Below are positions 1 to 9,803 of a stretch of 64,000 nucleotides of DNA, in pieces. Made by a program: the position numbers and the translations under genes. The notes under the pieces are model-generated. The model was not told the origin of the DNA and did not search any database. It saw nothing but the letters and a program-made list of their open reading frames with translations. Source of the DNA: JAJYBV01 sp021812265 (GTDB taxonomy: Bacteria; Chloroflexota; Ktedonobacteria; Ktedonobacterales; JACDGC01); assembly GCA_027459525.1 (NCBI GenBank), contig DAIDIC010000185.1:23068-87067 (forward strand). The letters run 5' to 3'. Every line of letters starts with the position of its first letter. Positions within the stretch are counted from its first letter, which is position 1.

Positions 1-561
1 GTTTTAGGTAGGGATCCATTGCCGGCGCGGGTGGTACGCTCAATTACAAAACTGCAAGGCGCGAAAGGCAGAGATTTTGGCGGCGCAGATATGGCAGTTG
101 CTGAGGATATGGAAGATGTAATTGCCGCGCGGCGTGTATCTGCAATTATAAAGAAAAATCGGGCAGAGCGGCAGATGGCTGCATGGCTGTGCGGCGCCGC
201 TTTTACACAAAGTCCTGCGCAATTTTGGCGCACGCTGCGATGTTGGCTGGCTGATGAGGCAGAGTCAGCGGGAAATATCAGCGCTGCGCGGGCGGATATT
301 ATTATTTGGAACGGTATATTGCCGGTTTTGGCGGCGTATGCTTCGGTGTGTGGCGCCATGCGGCTGGAAAACGCCGCGCTGCAATGCGCCATGCAAGCGC
401 CGGGTCTGCAATCCAATATTTTGACAAGATATATGAAGAATCTATGGTGTATGCGCAGGCTTCCAAGCGGCGCAGCGGCGCAGCAAGGTATGCACGCAGT
501 ATATTCCGGATGGTGTAAGGAAAAGCGCTGTGAAACCTGTCCCATGGCGCATTTGGGCTAG
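1..561 (+). CDS. DUF2851 family protein, C-terminal part (cut by window edge)
   Basis: The reading frame is open from the first base, so the true start lies outside the window. The last ~90 residues fit the end of DUF2851 proteins: a hydrophobic 'NGILPVLAAYA' segment, then 'QQGMHAVYSGWC' and a closing Cys cluster 'RCETCPM'. The function of this family is not known; the Cys cluster may bind a metal. Nothing upstream can be judged. The assignment rests on recalled motif similarity only and the N-terminal half cannot be checked. Confidence 0.55.
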   Translation, partial: VLGRDPLPARVVRSITKLQGAKGRDFGGADMAVAEDMEDVIAARRVSAIIKKNRAERQMAAWLCGAAFTQSPAQFWRTLRCWLADEAESAGNISAARADIIIWNGILPVLAAYASVCGAMRLENAALQCAMQAPGLQSNILTRYMKNLWCMRRLPSGAAAQQGMHAVYSGWCKEKRCETCPMAHLG

Positions 562-795
562 GCCGAATAGAGCAATGAAATTGAGGTGAAGCGGTTGCCT
601 TACAATATTTGTATTATGACTGTGATACGGTTTATTGCGTCTGTTCGCTGAGACACTGTATAATTAACGCAGTTAATTTATAGTAAATGAGAATGTTTTG
701 CTCGAATTGATAAGGATGCGTCAGCGCACATAAATTATTTGCGCGGGAAAGGATAATGTTGCGCGGAGTAAAGCACCGGAAATTGAGAGGTAGAT

Positions 796-1236
796 ATGGC
801 AAAAGTAGTTTTGCTCGTAGAGGACGATCACGATTTGCGTGAATTGCTTGCTCTGGCGCTGCCGTATTTTGGCGCTTTTCAGGTGGTTACCGCGGAAAAT
901 GGCGATATTGGGCTGGAAAAAGCTTGCGAAATCATGCCGGATTGTATTGTGCTGGATGTAAAAATGCCCGGATTAAATGGGTTAGCGGTTGCCCGCGCGC
1001 TGCGAGGAGACAGCGCAACGGCAAATATTCCGATAGTTATTTTATCGGCCATGGCGCAAGATTTTGATATGTTTGCTGGGTTTGCTTCCGGCGCTGATAG
1101 ATATTTGCTGAAGCCGACCAAGCCGCAGACAATTGCCGCCGCTATAGTTGAATCCATGGATATTGCGGCGGCTGAACGTGATAGGATGTATAATGAGTTT
1201 GCTCAAAGAAGTGAGGAATGGAATGAAAACACCTAG
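796..1236 (+). CDS. Single-domain response regulator (CheY-like receiver)
   Basis: A 146-residue receiver domain with no output domain. It has the acidic pocket 'VEDDHD' near the N-terminus, the phospho-acceptor Asp in 'CIVLDVKMPGLNG', and the conserved Lys in 'LLKPTKP'. The start is preceded by GAGAGGT at good distance. The 3' end overlaps the next gene, a membrane histidine kinase, by 14 bp. The two are therefore probably cotranscribed and translationally coupled, with this protein as the likely phosphorylation target. With no DNA-binding domain, it must act by protein contact or phosphorelay. Confidence 0.9.
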   Translation: MAKVVLLVEDDHDLRELLALALPYFGAFQVVTAENGDIGLEKACEIMPDCIVLDVKMPGLNGLAVARALRGDSATANIPIVILSAMAQDFDMFAGFASGADRYLLKPTKPQTIAAAIVESMDIAAAERDRMYNEFAQRSEEWNENT

Positions 1237-2638
1237 CCAAGAGCATGAAATGAATACCGCGCCGCAAGAATTAGACAGCGCGCGCGGACTGAGTTTATCT
1301 CGGTATGTAAGTGTTATATTTGCTGTTTTGACGATATTGCTGATGGCGGGCAGACTGGTTCTGAATCATTTGCAGCTGGGTCATTTCAGTCGAATTATTG
1401 TAATGGTTGCAGTGGCTAATATTGTCAGTGTGAATCTTTATGTGTTTGCGTATTATCTTACTGCGTTTAAAAAAGGTAACTGGGCAGGCCGCTTTATTAT
1501 TCTTGCATTTCTTATCTCATTATTTTCGGTTCAAACATATCGCGTTTTCCAGTATGGTTTAGATCCTTTAACGATTGCCAGCTTTACCGCCGAATTAATT
1601 CCCATTGGGCTTGCGAGTGTGTTAGATAACTCGGCGTTTATGTTTTTAACGACTATCATCATCAACATTGCAACCGCGATTATTATTTTTGGGGCAGGCG
1701 GCAACACGGCAAAATCTTCTTATTTTGTGTATGGCGCATACACTATTAACGTCGTGGTAGAGTGGCTTATTGCAATGCTGGTATTTATGGCGTCTACGCT
1801 ATATAGCCGCGCGTTGCGCGAAGTCGGTTCATTAAAAAAGGCGTATGAACGATCTGTGCAGCTGGAGAATCTAAAAGATCAGTTTATCACCCATGTGAAC
1901 CATGAATTGCGCACCCCGATTATGACGATGCAGGGCACAATGGAATTTTTGGGAGAGGCGCGCGCGTCATTATCGGAATCTGCTCAAATCGATTTGATCC
2001 AGCAAGCGCGGCGCAATGCGCAGCGTCTGGTTGATCTGCTAAGCAGTATTTTAGACGCCCGCCAAGTTGAACGCCGCGTATCAGCCATGGAGACCGAGCC
2101 AGCTCATGCGCTTGCATTAGTAAAAGCTGCGGTGGAAATTATCGATCCTTTGCAAAAATATGGTATCCAGATCTCCGGTGATCCGCAGGTATTTGTTTTG
2201 GGTCAGAAAACGGCAATCCTGCAAATTCTCACGAATTATCTTTCTAACGCCGTGAAATATTCTCCATCCGGAGCGCCGATTGCAGTTTCTGTTCAGAAAG
2301 TTACTTCAAGAGGACATAAAAGAAGCCGCCGCGTTGTTGAACAGGTTGTATTTAATGTGCAAGACGGCGGCTTAGGAGTGCCGGAAGATCAAATACCTTT
2401 ATTATTTAACCGATTTGTTCGGCTGGAACGCGACTTGGCTTCAACCATTCCGGGAAACGGCCTTGGTTTGTACCTCAGTAAAGTATTAGCTGAATCGATG
2501 AGCGGCTCTGTCGGCGTCACCAGCCCGGCGGCAGATGGCGCCGGCAGCAATTTTTGGCTGAAACTGCCGCTTGCCCAAGTAATTGACGATGAAGATACCG
2601 CTCCCCGTCCCGCAGTGGCGCAAATGATACCGAGTTAA
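1223..2638 (+). CDS. Membrane-bound sensor histidine kinase
   Basis: The start chosen is the ATG preceded by GAGG; an ATG 30 bp upstream in frame is also possible. Residues ~25-195 hold about six hydrophobic segments. They are followed by a HisKA dimerisation/phosphoacceptor domain with 'HVNHELRTP' (His about residue 227) and a HATPase_c domain with the N box 'NYLSNAVKYS' and G boxes 'DGGLGV' and 'GNGLGLYLS'. No periplasmic sensor domain is obvious, so the signal is probably sensed within the membrane. It forms a two-gene unit with the upstream receiver. Its stop overlaps the convergent UspA gene by a few bases. Confidence 0.93.
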   Translation: MKTPSQEHEMNTAPQELDSARGLSLSRYVSVIFAVLTILLMAGRLVLNHLQLGHFSRIIVMVAVANIVSVNLYVFAYYLTAFKKGNWAGRFIILAFLISLFSVQTYRVFQYGLDPLTIASFTAELIPIGLASVLDNSAFMFLTTIIINIATAIIIFGAGGNTAKSSYFVYGAYTINVVVEWLIAMLVFMASTLYSRALREVGSLKKAYERSVQLENLKDQFITHVNHELRTPIMTMQGTMEFLGEARASLSESAQIDLIQQARRNAQRLVDLLSSILDARQVERRVSAMETEPAHALALVKAAVEIIDPLQKYGIQISGDPQVFVLGQKTAILQILTNYLSNAVKYSPSGAPIAVSVQKVTSRGHKRSRRVVEQVVFNVQDGGLGVPEDQIPLLFNRFVRLERDLASTIPGNGLGLYLSKVLAESMSGSVGVTSPAADGAGSNFWLKLPLAQVIDDEDTAPRPAVAQMIPS

Positions 2639-3516
2639 TCAGGGTTCACGGGATTGATCAGCAATACCGGCAGCGCAACACGATGCAGCACCGATTCGGC
2701 GACACTGCCAAAAGCCAGTTTCTCCGGTCCGGTTCTGCCGTGGGTAGCCATAGCGATAAGATCTATGCCGTGCGCCGGATCGGTTGCGTAGTGTTGAATT
2801 TGCGCTACGGGATCCCCCCAAAGCGTTTTCACGCGAACATTAAATCCCTCTTTTTGCAGTCGCTGCTGCATACTAAACAAATACGCTTCGCTTTGATGCG
2901 ATAAATCTTCGGTTTTTTTAGGATCATGCGAAGTTGTTGCTATAACTTGCAACAAGGTTACTGCGCCATGAAACACCTTGGCAATGGTCGCCGCCGGTTG
3001 CAGAACTGTTTCAGCTAATGATGCGCCATCCAGCGGTATTAACAGCGAAAAAGGCTCTGCGCTTACGTTTTTGGCAAATGTCAGCTCCGAAACTTTCAAG
3101 ATCATTGTGGGAATATGCGACTTGCGCGCAACATCTTCCGCCACGCTGCCCATCGCTATCCGCGCTAAACCTGTGCGGCCGTGGCTTGTCATCAGAATGA
3201 AGTCAGATTTTAATTCATGGGCTGTAGCGCAAATGATATCAGAAGGCACACCAACTTCTACATGCGCTTCGACATTCATTTGGCTGAGCGTTTGGCGGTG
3301 TTTTATATCGTGCAGATATGCGCTGCTTGTGTCGATGCCGCTATCTACTTGATATGAAATAACTTGAGGATAATCATATGTGCCGGCCATAGTTGAAATA
3401 GTGATGACTGTTAATAAATCAATTCGGGAATCCGAAGATTCGCGCGCTATTTGCGCCGCTGCCCCCAGCGCATATTCTGCCAGCTGCGAGCCATCAAGTG
3501 GAACCAATATACGCAT
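2635..3516 (-). CDS. Universal stress protein, tandem UspA domains
   Basis: 293 residues made of two UspA domains in tandem (about 1-142 and 155-290). Each ends with the nucleotide-binding signature G-x2-G-x9-G-S/T: 'HGRTGLARIAMGSV' in the first and 'HGRTGPEKLAFGSV' in the second, so both halves look ATP-binding competent. GAGAGG precedes the ATG. Such tandem proteins are usually cytoplasmic and induced by starvation or redox stress; no regulatory site is evident here. It is convergent with the histidine kinase gene and overlaps its stop codon. Confidence 0.93.
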   Translation of the reverse strand: MRILVPLDGSQLAEYALGAAAQIARESSDSRIDLLTVITISTMAGTYDYPQVISYQVDSGIDTSSAYLHDIKHRQTLSQMNVEAHVEVGVPSDIICATAHELKSDFILMTSHGRTGLARIAMGSVAEDVARKSHIPTMILKVSELTFAKNVSAEPFSLLIPLDGASLAETVLQPAATIAKVFHGAVTLLQVIATTSHDPKKTEDLSHQSEAYLFSMQQRLQKEGFNVRVKTLWGDPVAQIQHYATDPAHGIDLIAMATHGRTGPEKLAFGSVAESVLHRVALPVLLINPVNPD

Positions 3517-3812
3517 ACTATTTGCCTCTCATTCCCAGCGTTTCCGCTCGGCCAATCCCTGTTTCGGTTTTATCTTTTTTGATAATATTTCCGGGAATGA
3601 TCCTTTCTGTTTATAGCATACATCAGCGCGATCTCATTTGTGTCACAAACGGCGATGACGCCATCACAAGCGGCGCACATCTGCTGCGCAGCGGGGGACC
3701 GTATTGATTATTTATGCATTGAATTGCTGCTTCCAAATGAAGAAAAGCGGCTGCTTCTGTAAATTGTTGCGGCGTTTCCGCTCATCCGGCAATTTTCCTT
3801 GAAAAAAGCAGA

Positions 3813-4547
3813 TTATGGCAGACCCAAAAATCCTTTTTTGCGGCGCGTTAGTGTTTCTAAAAGCAGCCCTATTGCAATGATTACTATGCCGCCCAAACAT
3901 AAGTATAATCCGCGATACGCCGGCTTCAAAGCATTGGCTTCTGTGATAACCGGGACAGCGTGCAACTGTGTATAGATAACAATGCTTCCTATAGTCATTA
4001 TGCCTAATATGGGTAACAGAAAAAGTCCTAAACAGCCAAGCATGGCAAAGCAGCCCATGCGAGAATGCAGTAGCATCAGCAACGCCGCCAAAACCGTAAA
4101 CGCCGCTGCGTCAATGGTTCCTGCTTGTACCAGTGTTTTGCTGAGCGTTATCAGATTTCCTTTTTCACCGTATCCCCATGGCTGTGTTAATGAAGCGTAC
4201 AGCATGCCGATTCCCGCCGCCAGCAACAGATGCTGCAACGGCAGCCGAAACGATGGGCTTTGTTTCCTGTTTTGCCGGCTGCTCCTTTGTTCAGACTGCC
4301 CAAAAGGTGTATATTCTTTATAGGAGGCGGGATGAGCCAGATTTTTATTGGAGATGTGCCATTGCTCAGCTTCGGCGCTGCTTTGTCCTTTCCCATTTTG
4401 CGCCGTATAATCCGAGCCGGTTTGCTGGGTGTTTTGCTGCGGCAGCGGGCGGGTGTTTGCGCCGCTGTATTGCTGGAATGGCTGGTTGGCGTTATTATTT
4501 GCGGCGTTGTTATCGGGCGGAAATATATATGGTGAAGGGTTTCCCAT
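3813..4547 (-). CDS. Hypothetical membrane protein with Gln/Asn-rich N-terminus
   Basis: Not recognised as a named family. The start 'MGNPSPYIF' is chosen because AGGA precedes it; the frame stays open further upstream. The first ~100 residues are rich in Asn, Gln, Pro and Ser and probably disordered. The remainder has four hydrophobic segments ('LLLAAGIGMLYASL', 'AAAFTVLAALLMLL', 'LGLFLLPILGIMTIG', 'LGGIVIIAIGLLLE') and ends in a basic tail. This layout fits a small integral membrane protein with a cytoplasmic low-complexity head. Neighbours give no clue to its job. Confidence 0.6.
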   Translation of the reverse strand: MGNPSPYIFPPDNNAANNNANQPFQQYSGANTRPLPQQNTQQTGSDYTAQNGKGQSSAEAEQWHISNKNLAHPASYKEYTPFGQSEQRSSRQNRKQSPSFRLPLQHLLLAAGIGMLYASLTQPWGYGEKGNLITLSKTLVQAGTIDAAAFTVLAALLMLLHSRMGCFAMLGCLGLFLLPILGIMTIGSIVIYTQLHAVPVITEANALKPAYRGLYLCLGGIVIIAIGLLLETLTRRKKGFLGLP

Positions 4548-4794
4548 AATGTGTATCATCCTTTTTTTTGAACATTCCGGCAGACTTATACCTCGCGCGG
4601 CGCGCAAACGCTGTGAGAAGAGAAGCCGCCAAAACTTGGAGGGCGTTCCGTGCCCTTATGGAATCCGCAGGATTAAACCGTTTTTTCCGAAGTTTCGGTA
4701 AAGATCTGATGATTGTATTGTATCAGAAATATTTTTTTGCTGACTTTTCATGGTTTATGATGGGCTAAGTAGCTATACATACTGATCGAAAGTT

Positions 4795-5736
4795 GTGATA
4801 TATATCATGATAGATAACGCACGTATATACTGGGATGAATTATTGCGCGCTATTCGGCGGGCGCTGCCCGAAAAGACGCCGCGCGCGCAAACCAGTGTTG
4901 ACGCAAAAGCTGAAACGCGCGAAAGTTCGGCGTTTGTGCTGCTGGGCGGTGGATCTCATGGCGCGGCGCAGGCCGGGGCGTTAAGTGAGCTGGTGGCGCA
5001 AGGAATAACGCCGGATATTGTTATCGGCGTTTCTGCGGGATCTTGGAATGCGGCGTTTTGGACACTGAACCCATCGGCGATGCGCGCTAGGGTGCTGGAA
5101 GCAATTTGGGCTTCGGCGAACAGCCGTGAATTGTTGGGAACTGCGCCGTGGCGCGCAGCGATTACCGCGGTGACCAACCATGGCGCAATTTATGATAATG
5201 ATGGTATGCGCAAGTTTGCAGAACGGCATTTAGGCGCGTTAACATTTGCGGATACACGCATCCCGCTGCGGATATTAAGCGTGAATGTTTCACGCGGGCT
5301 GCCGGCGCTGCTGCACACAGGACCGCTGCTGGACGCCGTGCTGGCGTCTTCGGCGATTCCGGGGATATTTCCGCCGGTGGAAATAAGCGGCGACCGGTAT
5401 GTGGACGGCGGCCTGATGGAGGAAGCCGCTTGCGACGCCGCCGTGGCCTATGGCGCCACAACGATTTATATTGTTTCGTGCGGATCGATGACCAAGCGGG
5501 TTGAGAAAATTGACACAATGACGAATTTATTGAACCGATCGCTGGAAGTGAACGGCCATTTTCGCTTTTTGCGGATGGTTGATGAATTGCGGCGGCGAAA
5601 TATTAAAGCGGTTGCCATACACCCGGAAATTCCCTTTTACAGCGCGTTAGATTTTGATCGAAGCAGTGAGCTGATTCAGGCGGGGCATATGGCCGCGCGC
5701 GCGGCGCTGGCCGAAATGGACGCGATTGCGCAGTAA
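4795..5736 (+). CDS. Patatin-like phospholipase / esterase
   Basis: A 313-residue patatin (RssA-type) alpha/beta hydrolase with a Ser-Asp dyad. Visible are the glycine-rich oxyanion loop 'LGGGSHGAAQAG', the nucleophile elbow 'GVSAGS' (Ser about residue 80), and the catalytic Asp in 'YVDGGLMEE'. The start is either the GTG given here or an ATG 12 bp further on; neither has a convincing Shine-Dalgarno. No signal peptide is seen, so the enzyme is probably cytoplasmic or peripheral at the membrane, acting on acyl esters. Tandem repeat DNA follows directly. Confidence 0.88.
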   Translation: MIYIMIDNARIYWDELLRAIRRALPEKTPRAQTSVDAKAETRESSAFVLLGGGSHGAAQAGALSELVAQGITPDIVIGVSAGSWNAAFWTLNPSAMRARVLEAIWASANSRELLGTAPWRAAITAVTNHGAIYDNDGMRKFAERHLGALTFADTRIPLRILSVNVSRGLPALLHTGPLLDAVLASSAIPGIFPPVEISGDRYVDGGLMEEAACDAAVAYGATTIYIVSCGSMTKRVEKIDTMTNLLNRSLEVNGHFRFLRMVDELRRRNIKAVAIHPEIPFYSALDFDRSSELIQAGHMAARAALAEMDAIAQ

Positions 5737-5759
5737 ACGGTCTTGTAATATCGGCCTTT

Positions 5760-5965
5760 CGTTTCAGCAGAGAACATTGGGGGGATATACAAGGGGCAGC
5801 GCCCTTTGTCCGGGGATCCGGGGTGTCCCCGGACCTCCCTCTGTTTCTGCTGCGGGAAACATGCGTTTCAGCAGAGAACATCGGGGGATATACAAGGGGC
5901 AGCGCCCCTTGTCCGTGGATCCGGGGTGTTCCCGGACCTCTCTCTGTTTCAGCTGCGGGAAGTAT
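5760..5965. repeat. Two tandem copies of the core of the 137-bp repeat family
   Basis: A unit starting CGTTTCAGCAGAGAACA occurs at 5760 and again at 5864, giving an exact 104-bp spacing. Both copies carry the palindromic parts 'CAAGGGGC.GCGCCC.TTG' and a 'GGGTGT.CCCCGGAC' segment. These resemble the inside of the longer element found elsewhere, but the terminal AGGACTTTCGC repeats are missing. The second copy ends just upstream of the DUF1697 gene. Confidence 0.75.
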
Positions 5966-5987
5966 AGCTTTTATCCGGGAGATGAAC

Positions 5988-6527
5988 ATGATGTATATTG
6001 CATTGCTGCGCGGCATAAATATTGGCGGACACATAGTAAAAATGGAGCGGCTGCGAGAGATCTTTGCCGAAATGGGATTTACGAATATCCGCACATATAT
6101 CCAAAGCGGCAACGTTTTCTTTGATAGCCCTCAAACAGATCGCGCCGCTCTGAAAACTACTATTGAATCTCATTTACAGCAATCGTTAGGCTACGAAGTA
6201 CCGACGTTCTTGCGCACAATCCCAGAAATGGAGCAAATTATTGCTCTGGATCCCTTTCAACATCTCAATATCACCGATGATATGCGTCTTTGCGTTGTGT
6301 TTACGTCCGAGCAAATTCCCTCCTCACTTTCATTGCCGCTGCGCTCGCCGAAAAATGATATGGAAATTATTCAGACAACCGAACATGAAGCGTTTGTTGT
6401 ATGGTATCTGAACAATGGCCGCCCGCCGGCGAATCACTCTTTTAAAGAGCTGGGGAAGATTACCACAACGCGGTTTTTCTATACCACCGTCAAAATACTT
6501 CACGAAGCAAAAAAACACATAATATAA
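5988..6527 (+). CDS. DUF1697 family protein
   Basis: About 179 residues beginning 'MMYIALLRGINIGGH' and containing 'GFTNIRTYIQSGNVFF', both hallmarks of DUF1697. This is a widespread small family of unknown function with a ferredoxin-like fold. GGGAG lies 6-9 bp before two possible ATGs (5988 and 5991). The frame runs further upstream through the repeat DNA, but that part is not expected to be coding. Complete length for the family; no conserved neighbour. Confidence 0.88.
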   Translation: MMYIALLRGINIGGHIVKMERLREIFAEMGFTNIRTYIQSGNVFFDSPQTDRAALKTTIESHLQQSLGYEVPTFLRTIPEMEQIIALDPFQHLNITDDMRLCVVFTSEQIPSSLSLPLRSPKNDMEIIQTTEHEAFVVWYLNNGRPPANHSFKELGKITTTRFFYTTVKILHEAKKHII

Positions 6528-6740
6528 AAGGAAATTTGTCTGCGTTGCCGCCGCAAGATTCTTAATCGAGTTTTCTGCTCCGGCGCTATTGGTTTTTCGC
6601 GGGTTGCGCGCTGAACCATGCGCTCAGGAAAGTGTACTTATTTGGCGCCTGTGCGGCGCCTATTTGCAGTCTGGTGTATGATGGTTATGAAGGTCGCTAA
6701 AGGGACGATTCGCGACTGGCATGGTAAGGAGACACCAACA

Positions 6741-9734
6741 ATGACAAAAATTCTATCCACAAAACATTCTTCTACCCAAAACACAATCTTTTCGTCCAAA
6801 ACCTATTATTATGAGGTGAAAACTCGCATGCAACGTTCTCACTCTTTATCGCGCAGCTTCGCCTTCTACATGATTCCAATCATGTCGTTTCTGGCGATGG
6901 CGCTGACCCTTGTCGACCCGACAGGAGCGTTTGCGCGATCTATGCCTAAAATAACCCCCTTGGTGAACCAAATGCCGACGGGCGCTTGGTCACAGATTGG
7001 GCCGTTATCGCCAACCATTGGCACAACAATGCTTTCCAATGGCTTCGGCGCTTTGGCGGTAGATCCGACAACAAGCGGTTCTACAACTACCATGTATTTG
7101 GCCCCGAATGATGGCGGCCTGTTTAAAACAACCAATGACGGGACATCATGGTCCCCGGTGATGGATACACTGCCCAGCGGTGTTACTTGGCCGACCATAA
7201 CACATATAGTGGTCGATCCGGAAAATCATAACACCGTGTTTGCCGTAACCGAAAGCGGTTCCAGTTTTCAAGGAATTCTTGAGACGACCAACGGCGGCAC
7301 AAGTTGGACACAGATAACACCGACAGCGTTATTAAACGAATATGGTGTTTCTAGGTTATTTGTCAATCAATATAACGACCAGGATATGTTTGCGTTAGCG
7401 TTCAACAACGCCAGCCCTGCAGTCAATGAAGTGCTGTATTCCACAAACGGCGGCGCAAACTGGACATCCAGCTCAATCGCCACCGCGGATTGGGAAAGCG
7501 GCGCAGCCAATACGCTGGCAGATCTGGCGGTCGGCTTCAGCGGCTCCGTCAGCTCTTACACCGAATATTTGTATGCGGTGGGGATTGATCCCGGCGGCGC
7601 TAATATTAACGAAGTTGACGTGGCAACCGCAACGGCGACAACTGCCTCAAGCACGCCGACATGGGCAGCAGCAACAGCAACTGATAAAGTTGAAGCAACT
7701 TCTGTCACTGGGACAACCGGCGCGTCAATTGCCCTTGCCTCTTCGATTCCTTCGACACTGGCAGGTGTGTATGTTTCCGTAAAAGCCTCCGCTGCTCCCG
7801 GATTCTACTACTATAATGCGAGTGGTCCCGCGTTTGCTCAGCAGACTGTTGCAATTACAAACGTCTTTACCGATATGGCAGTCGATCCGCAGAACCCGAC
7901 GATTGTGTATGGCTTGACAAGCGCTCCTGCGTTGTATGTGATCAACGCTGCAACGACAGCAGCATCAGGCGCTACACTGATGAACGTACCCGGAACAACA
8001 TCCGATCGTGAAGTACCGCGTTTCCCATCCTGCGCTTCCGGCACAGATCCGTGCCCCGCAGAGTTTGCCAATGACGGCGGCCTGTTCTACTCCACTGCGC
8101 CGAATGTTGCTACACCGTCTACTGCTTTAATCAGCCTTACCGGCGTAGCTGATGTTTCGTTCGGTTCCTTAAACGGAGCAATTGGCGCAGGCTATAGCTC
8201 TTCACCGGAGTTCTATGGCGTCAGCAACACCAATTATGGCTTGCTGTGGAACGGCTCAACATGGACGATGCCGGATACATCTTCGCTTAGCGCAACATCA
8301 GTCGCAATCGATCAGTCGAACAACGCGAAGATTTACTATGCAACTGGCAGTTTTATTTATGTCAGCAATAACAGCGGAGCAACGTTTGGCTCAATTAACG
8401 CTGCCCAAACTCCATTTGTTATTGATCCTGCAAATGACTCGCATATCGTCTCTAACAGCACAACCGCTAATGATGTTTGGGAATCCACCAATGGTGGTGT
8501 TTCCGGTAACAATTCAGCAGCAGGGTTTACTACGGCAGCCATTGCCATAGACCCAACCAACAGCACTGTTGTGTTTGTCGGCGGAACGTCGCATCTTTCC
8601 GAAGCGACGAATGCGGATAGCGCTTCAACAACCTATACATCGCTTTCAACTGCTTATACACCGGTATCGATTGTCGTCGACTCGCATGATTCCACCGGAA
8701 ACACAGCGTATTTTGCGACTTCCAGCGGTGTGTATGAAGTAAGCAGCGCGACATCAACACCGGCGTTCACAGCGTTCAGCACAACCGGTCTGCCGGCTTC
8801 ACCGGAAATTTCACAGATTGGTATGTACTATTCCGGCAATACACCTGTGTTCGTTGCGTTGGCAAGCGGCACTCTTACCAGCAACTCGTTGTACTACACC
8901 ACATCAACAACAGCAGCGTGGACAAAACTGTCCAGCGGTCTGCCTTCTGCGCCAATCAATGGTTTCGCAATTAACAAGGACCACACCGCTATTACGGCAT
9001 ATACACAGGGCCGTGGCGCATGGGTGCTTGCATTGCCGACAGCTAAAGCGCAGTCGGTTGGTGTGTATAGTCCAAGCACTGGCACATTCTTCTTGAACTA
9101 TAGCAACACAGCCGGTACTGCCAATGTTACTGTGCAGTATGGCCCAGCTAACTCCACGCCGCTGATTGGCGACTGGACGGGGCAGGGCTTCCAAACCGTC
9201 GGTGTGTATAACAACGGTGTGTTTTACCTGAAAAACAGCGATACAGCCGGTAATGCGGATATTACCTTCCAGTACGGGCCAATCAACAGCAGCGCTGTTC
9301 CGTTAGTCGGTGACTGGACGGGTCAGGGCAAGAGCACTATAGGTATATACCTAAACGGCACATTCTACCTGAAGAATTCCAACGCCGCCGGCAGCGCAGA
9401 TATTACCTTTAATTTCGGCGGTCCGGGAGATATTCCGGTGGTCGGTGACTGGAGTGGATCCGGTCATACTTCAGTCGGTGTGTATGATCCTTCAACAGGA
9501 ACATTCTACCTGAAGAATACCTTAGCCGCCGGTTTACCGGATTACACCTTTGCGTATGGCCCAATAGGCTCAACTCCTATCGCCGGTGATTGGACTGGTC
9601 AAGGATTTGCTACTGTAGGCGTGTATGACACAAATACATTCTTCTTGAAGAATTCTAACGCCGCCGGTAACGCAGACACCACATTTATGTATGGTTTCAG
9701 CGGAACGGTTCCGTTAGTAGGCAACTATCGGTAG
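6741..9734 (+). CDS. Large secreted BNR/propeller-like protein with C-terminal GDWTG repeats
   Basis: About 997 residues. AAGGAG precedes the ATG used here; another ATG at 6828, preceded by GAGGTG, would start right at the signal peptide 'FAFYMIPIMSFLAMALTL...GAFA'. The middle has Asp-box/BNR-like motifs ('TNDGTSWS', 'TNGGTSWT', 'TNGGANWT') typical of sialidase- or VPS10-like beta-propellers, but no catalytic residues can be assigned. The last ~240 residues hold five units of the form 'PLIGDWTGQG..TVGVY...TFFLKNS..AGNAD'. The same repeats end the S53 peptidase at 10.4-13.3 kb. Probably exported and surface-associated; ligand unknown. Confidence 0.8.
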   Translation: MTKILSTKHSSTQNTIFSSKTYYYEVKTRMQRSHSLSRSFAFYMIPIMSFLAMALTLVDPTGAFARSMPKITPLVNQMPTGAWSQIGPLSPTIGTTMLSNGFGALAVDPTTSGSTTTMYLAPNDGGLFKTTNDGTSWSPVMDTLPSGVTWPTITHIVVDPENHNTVFAVTESGSSFQGILETTNGGTSWTQITPTALLNEYGVSRLFVNQYNDQDMFALAFNNASPAVNEVLYSTNGGANWTSSSIATADWESGAANTLADLAVGFSGSVSSYTEYLYAVGIDPGGANINEVDVATATATTASSTPTWAAATATDKVEATSVTGTTGASIALASSIPSTLAGVYVSVKASAAPGFYYYNASGPAFAQQTVAITNVFTDMAVDPQNPTIVYGLTSAPALYVINAATTAASGATLMNVPGTTSDREVPRFPSCASGTDPCPAEFANDGGLFYSTAPNVATPSTALISLTGVADVSFGSLNGAIGAGYSSSPEFYGVSNTNYGLLWNGSTWTMPDTSSLSATSVAIDQSNNAKIYYATGSFIYVSNNSGATFGSINAAQTPFVIDPANDSHIVSNSTTANDVWESTNGGVSGNNSAAGFTTAAIAIDPTNSTVVFVGGTSHLSEATNADSASTTYTSLSTAYTPVSIVVDSHDSTGNTAYFATSSGVYEVSSATSTPAFTAFSTTGLPASPEISQIGMYYSGNTPVFVALASGTLTSNSLYYTTSTTAAWTKLSSGLPSAPINGFAINKDHTAITAYTQGRGAWVLALPTAKAQSVGVYSPSTGTFFLNYSNTAGTANVTVQYGPANSTPLIGDWTGQGFQTVGVYNNGVFYLKNSDTAGNADITFQYGPINSSAVPLVGDWTGQGKSTIGIYLNGTFYLKNSNAAGSADITFNFGGPGDIPVVGDWSGSGHTSVGVYDPSTGTFYLKNTLAAGLPDYTFAYGPIGSTPIAGDWTGQGFATVGVYDTNTFFLKNSNAAGNADTTFMYGFSGTVPLVGNYR

Positions 9735-9768
9735 TCTCCTAACCACGTCCTTGTAACGCAAGGATGAG

Positions 9769-9803
9769 TGCGCCTTCGGAATTTCTGAAGGCGCATTTTG
9801 TTT
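9769..9803 (+). terminator. Rho-independent terminator
   Basis: A 9-bp perfect stem, TGCGCCTTC with GAAGGCGCA, and a 9-nt loop followed by TTTTGTTT. It lies 35 bp after the stop codon of the secreted repeat protein. Confidence 0.85.

Noticed and set aside
5823..5987. N-terminal extension of the DUF1697 protein
   Set aside because: It would be encoded by the tandem repeat core; family proteins begin at 'MYIALLRGIN' and GGGAG marks that start.
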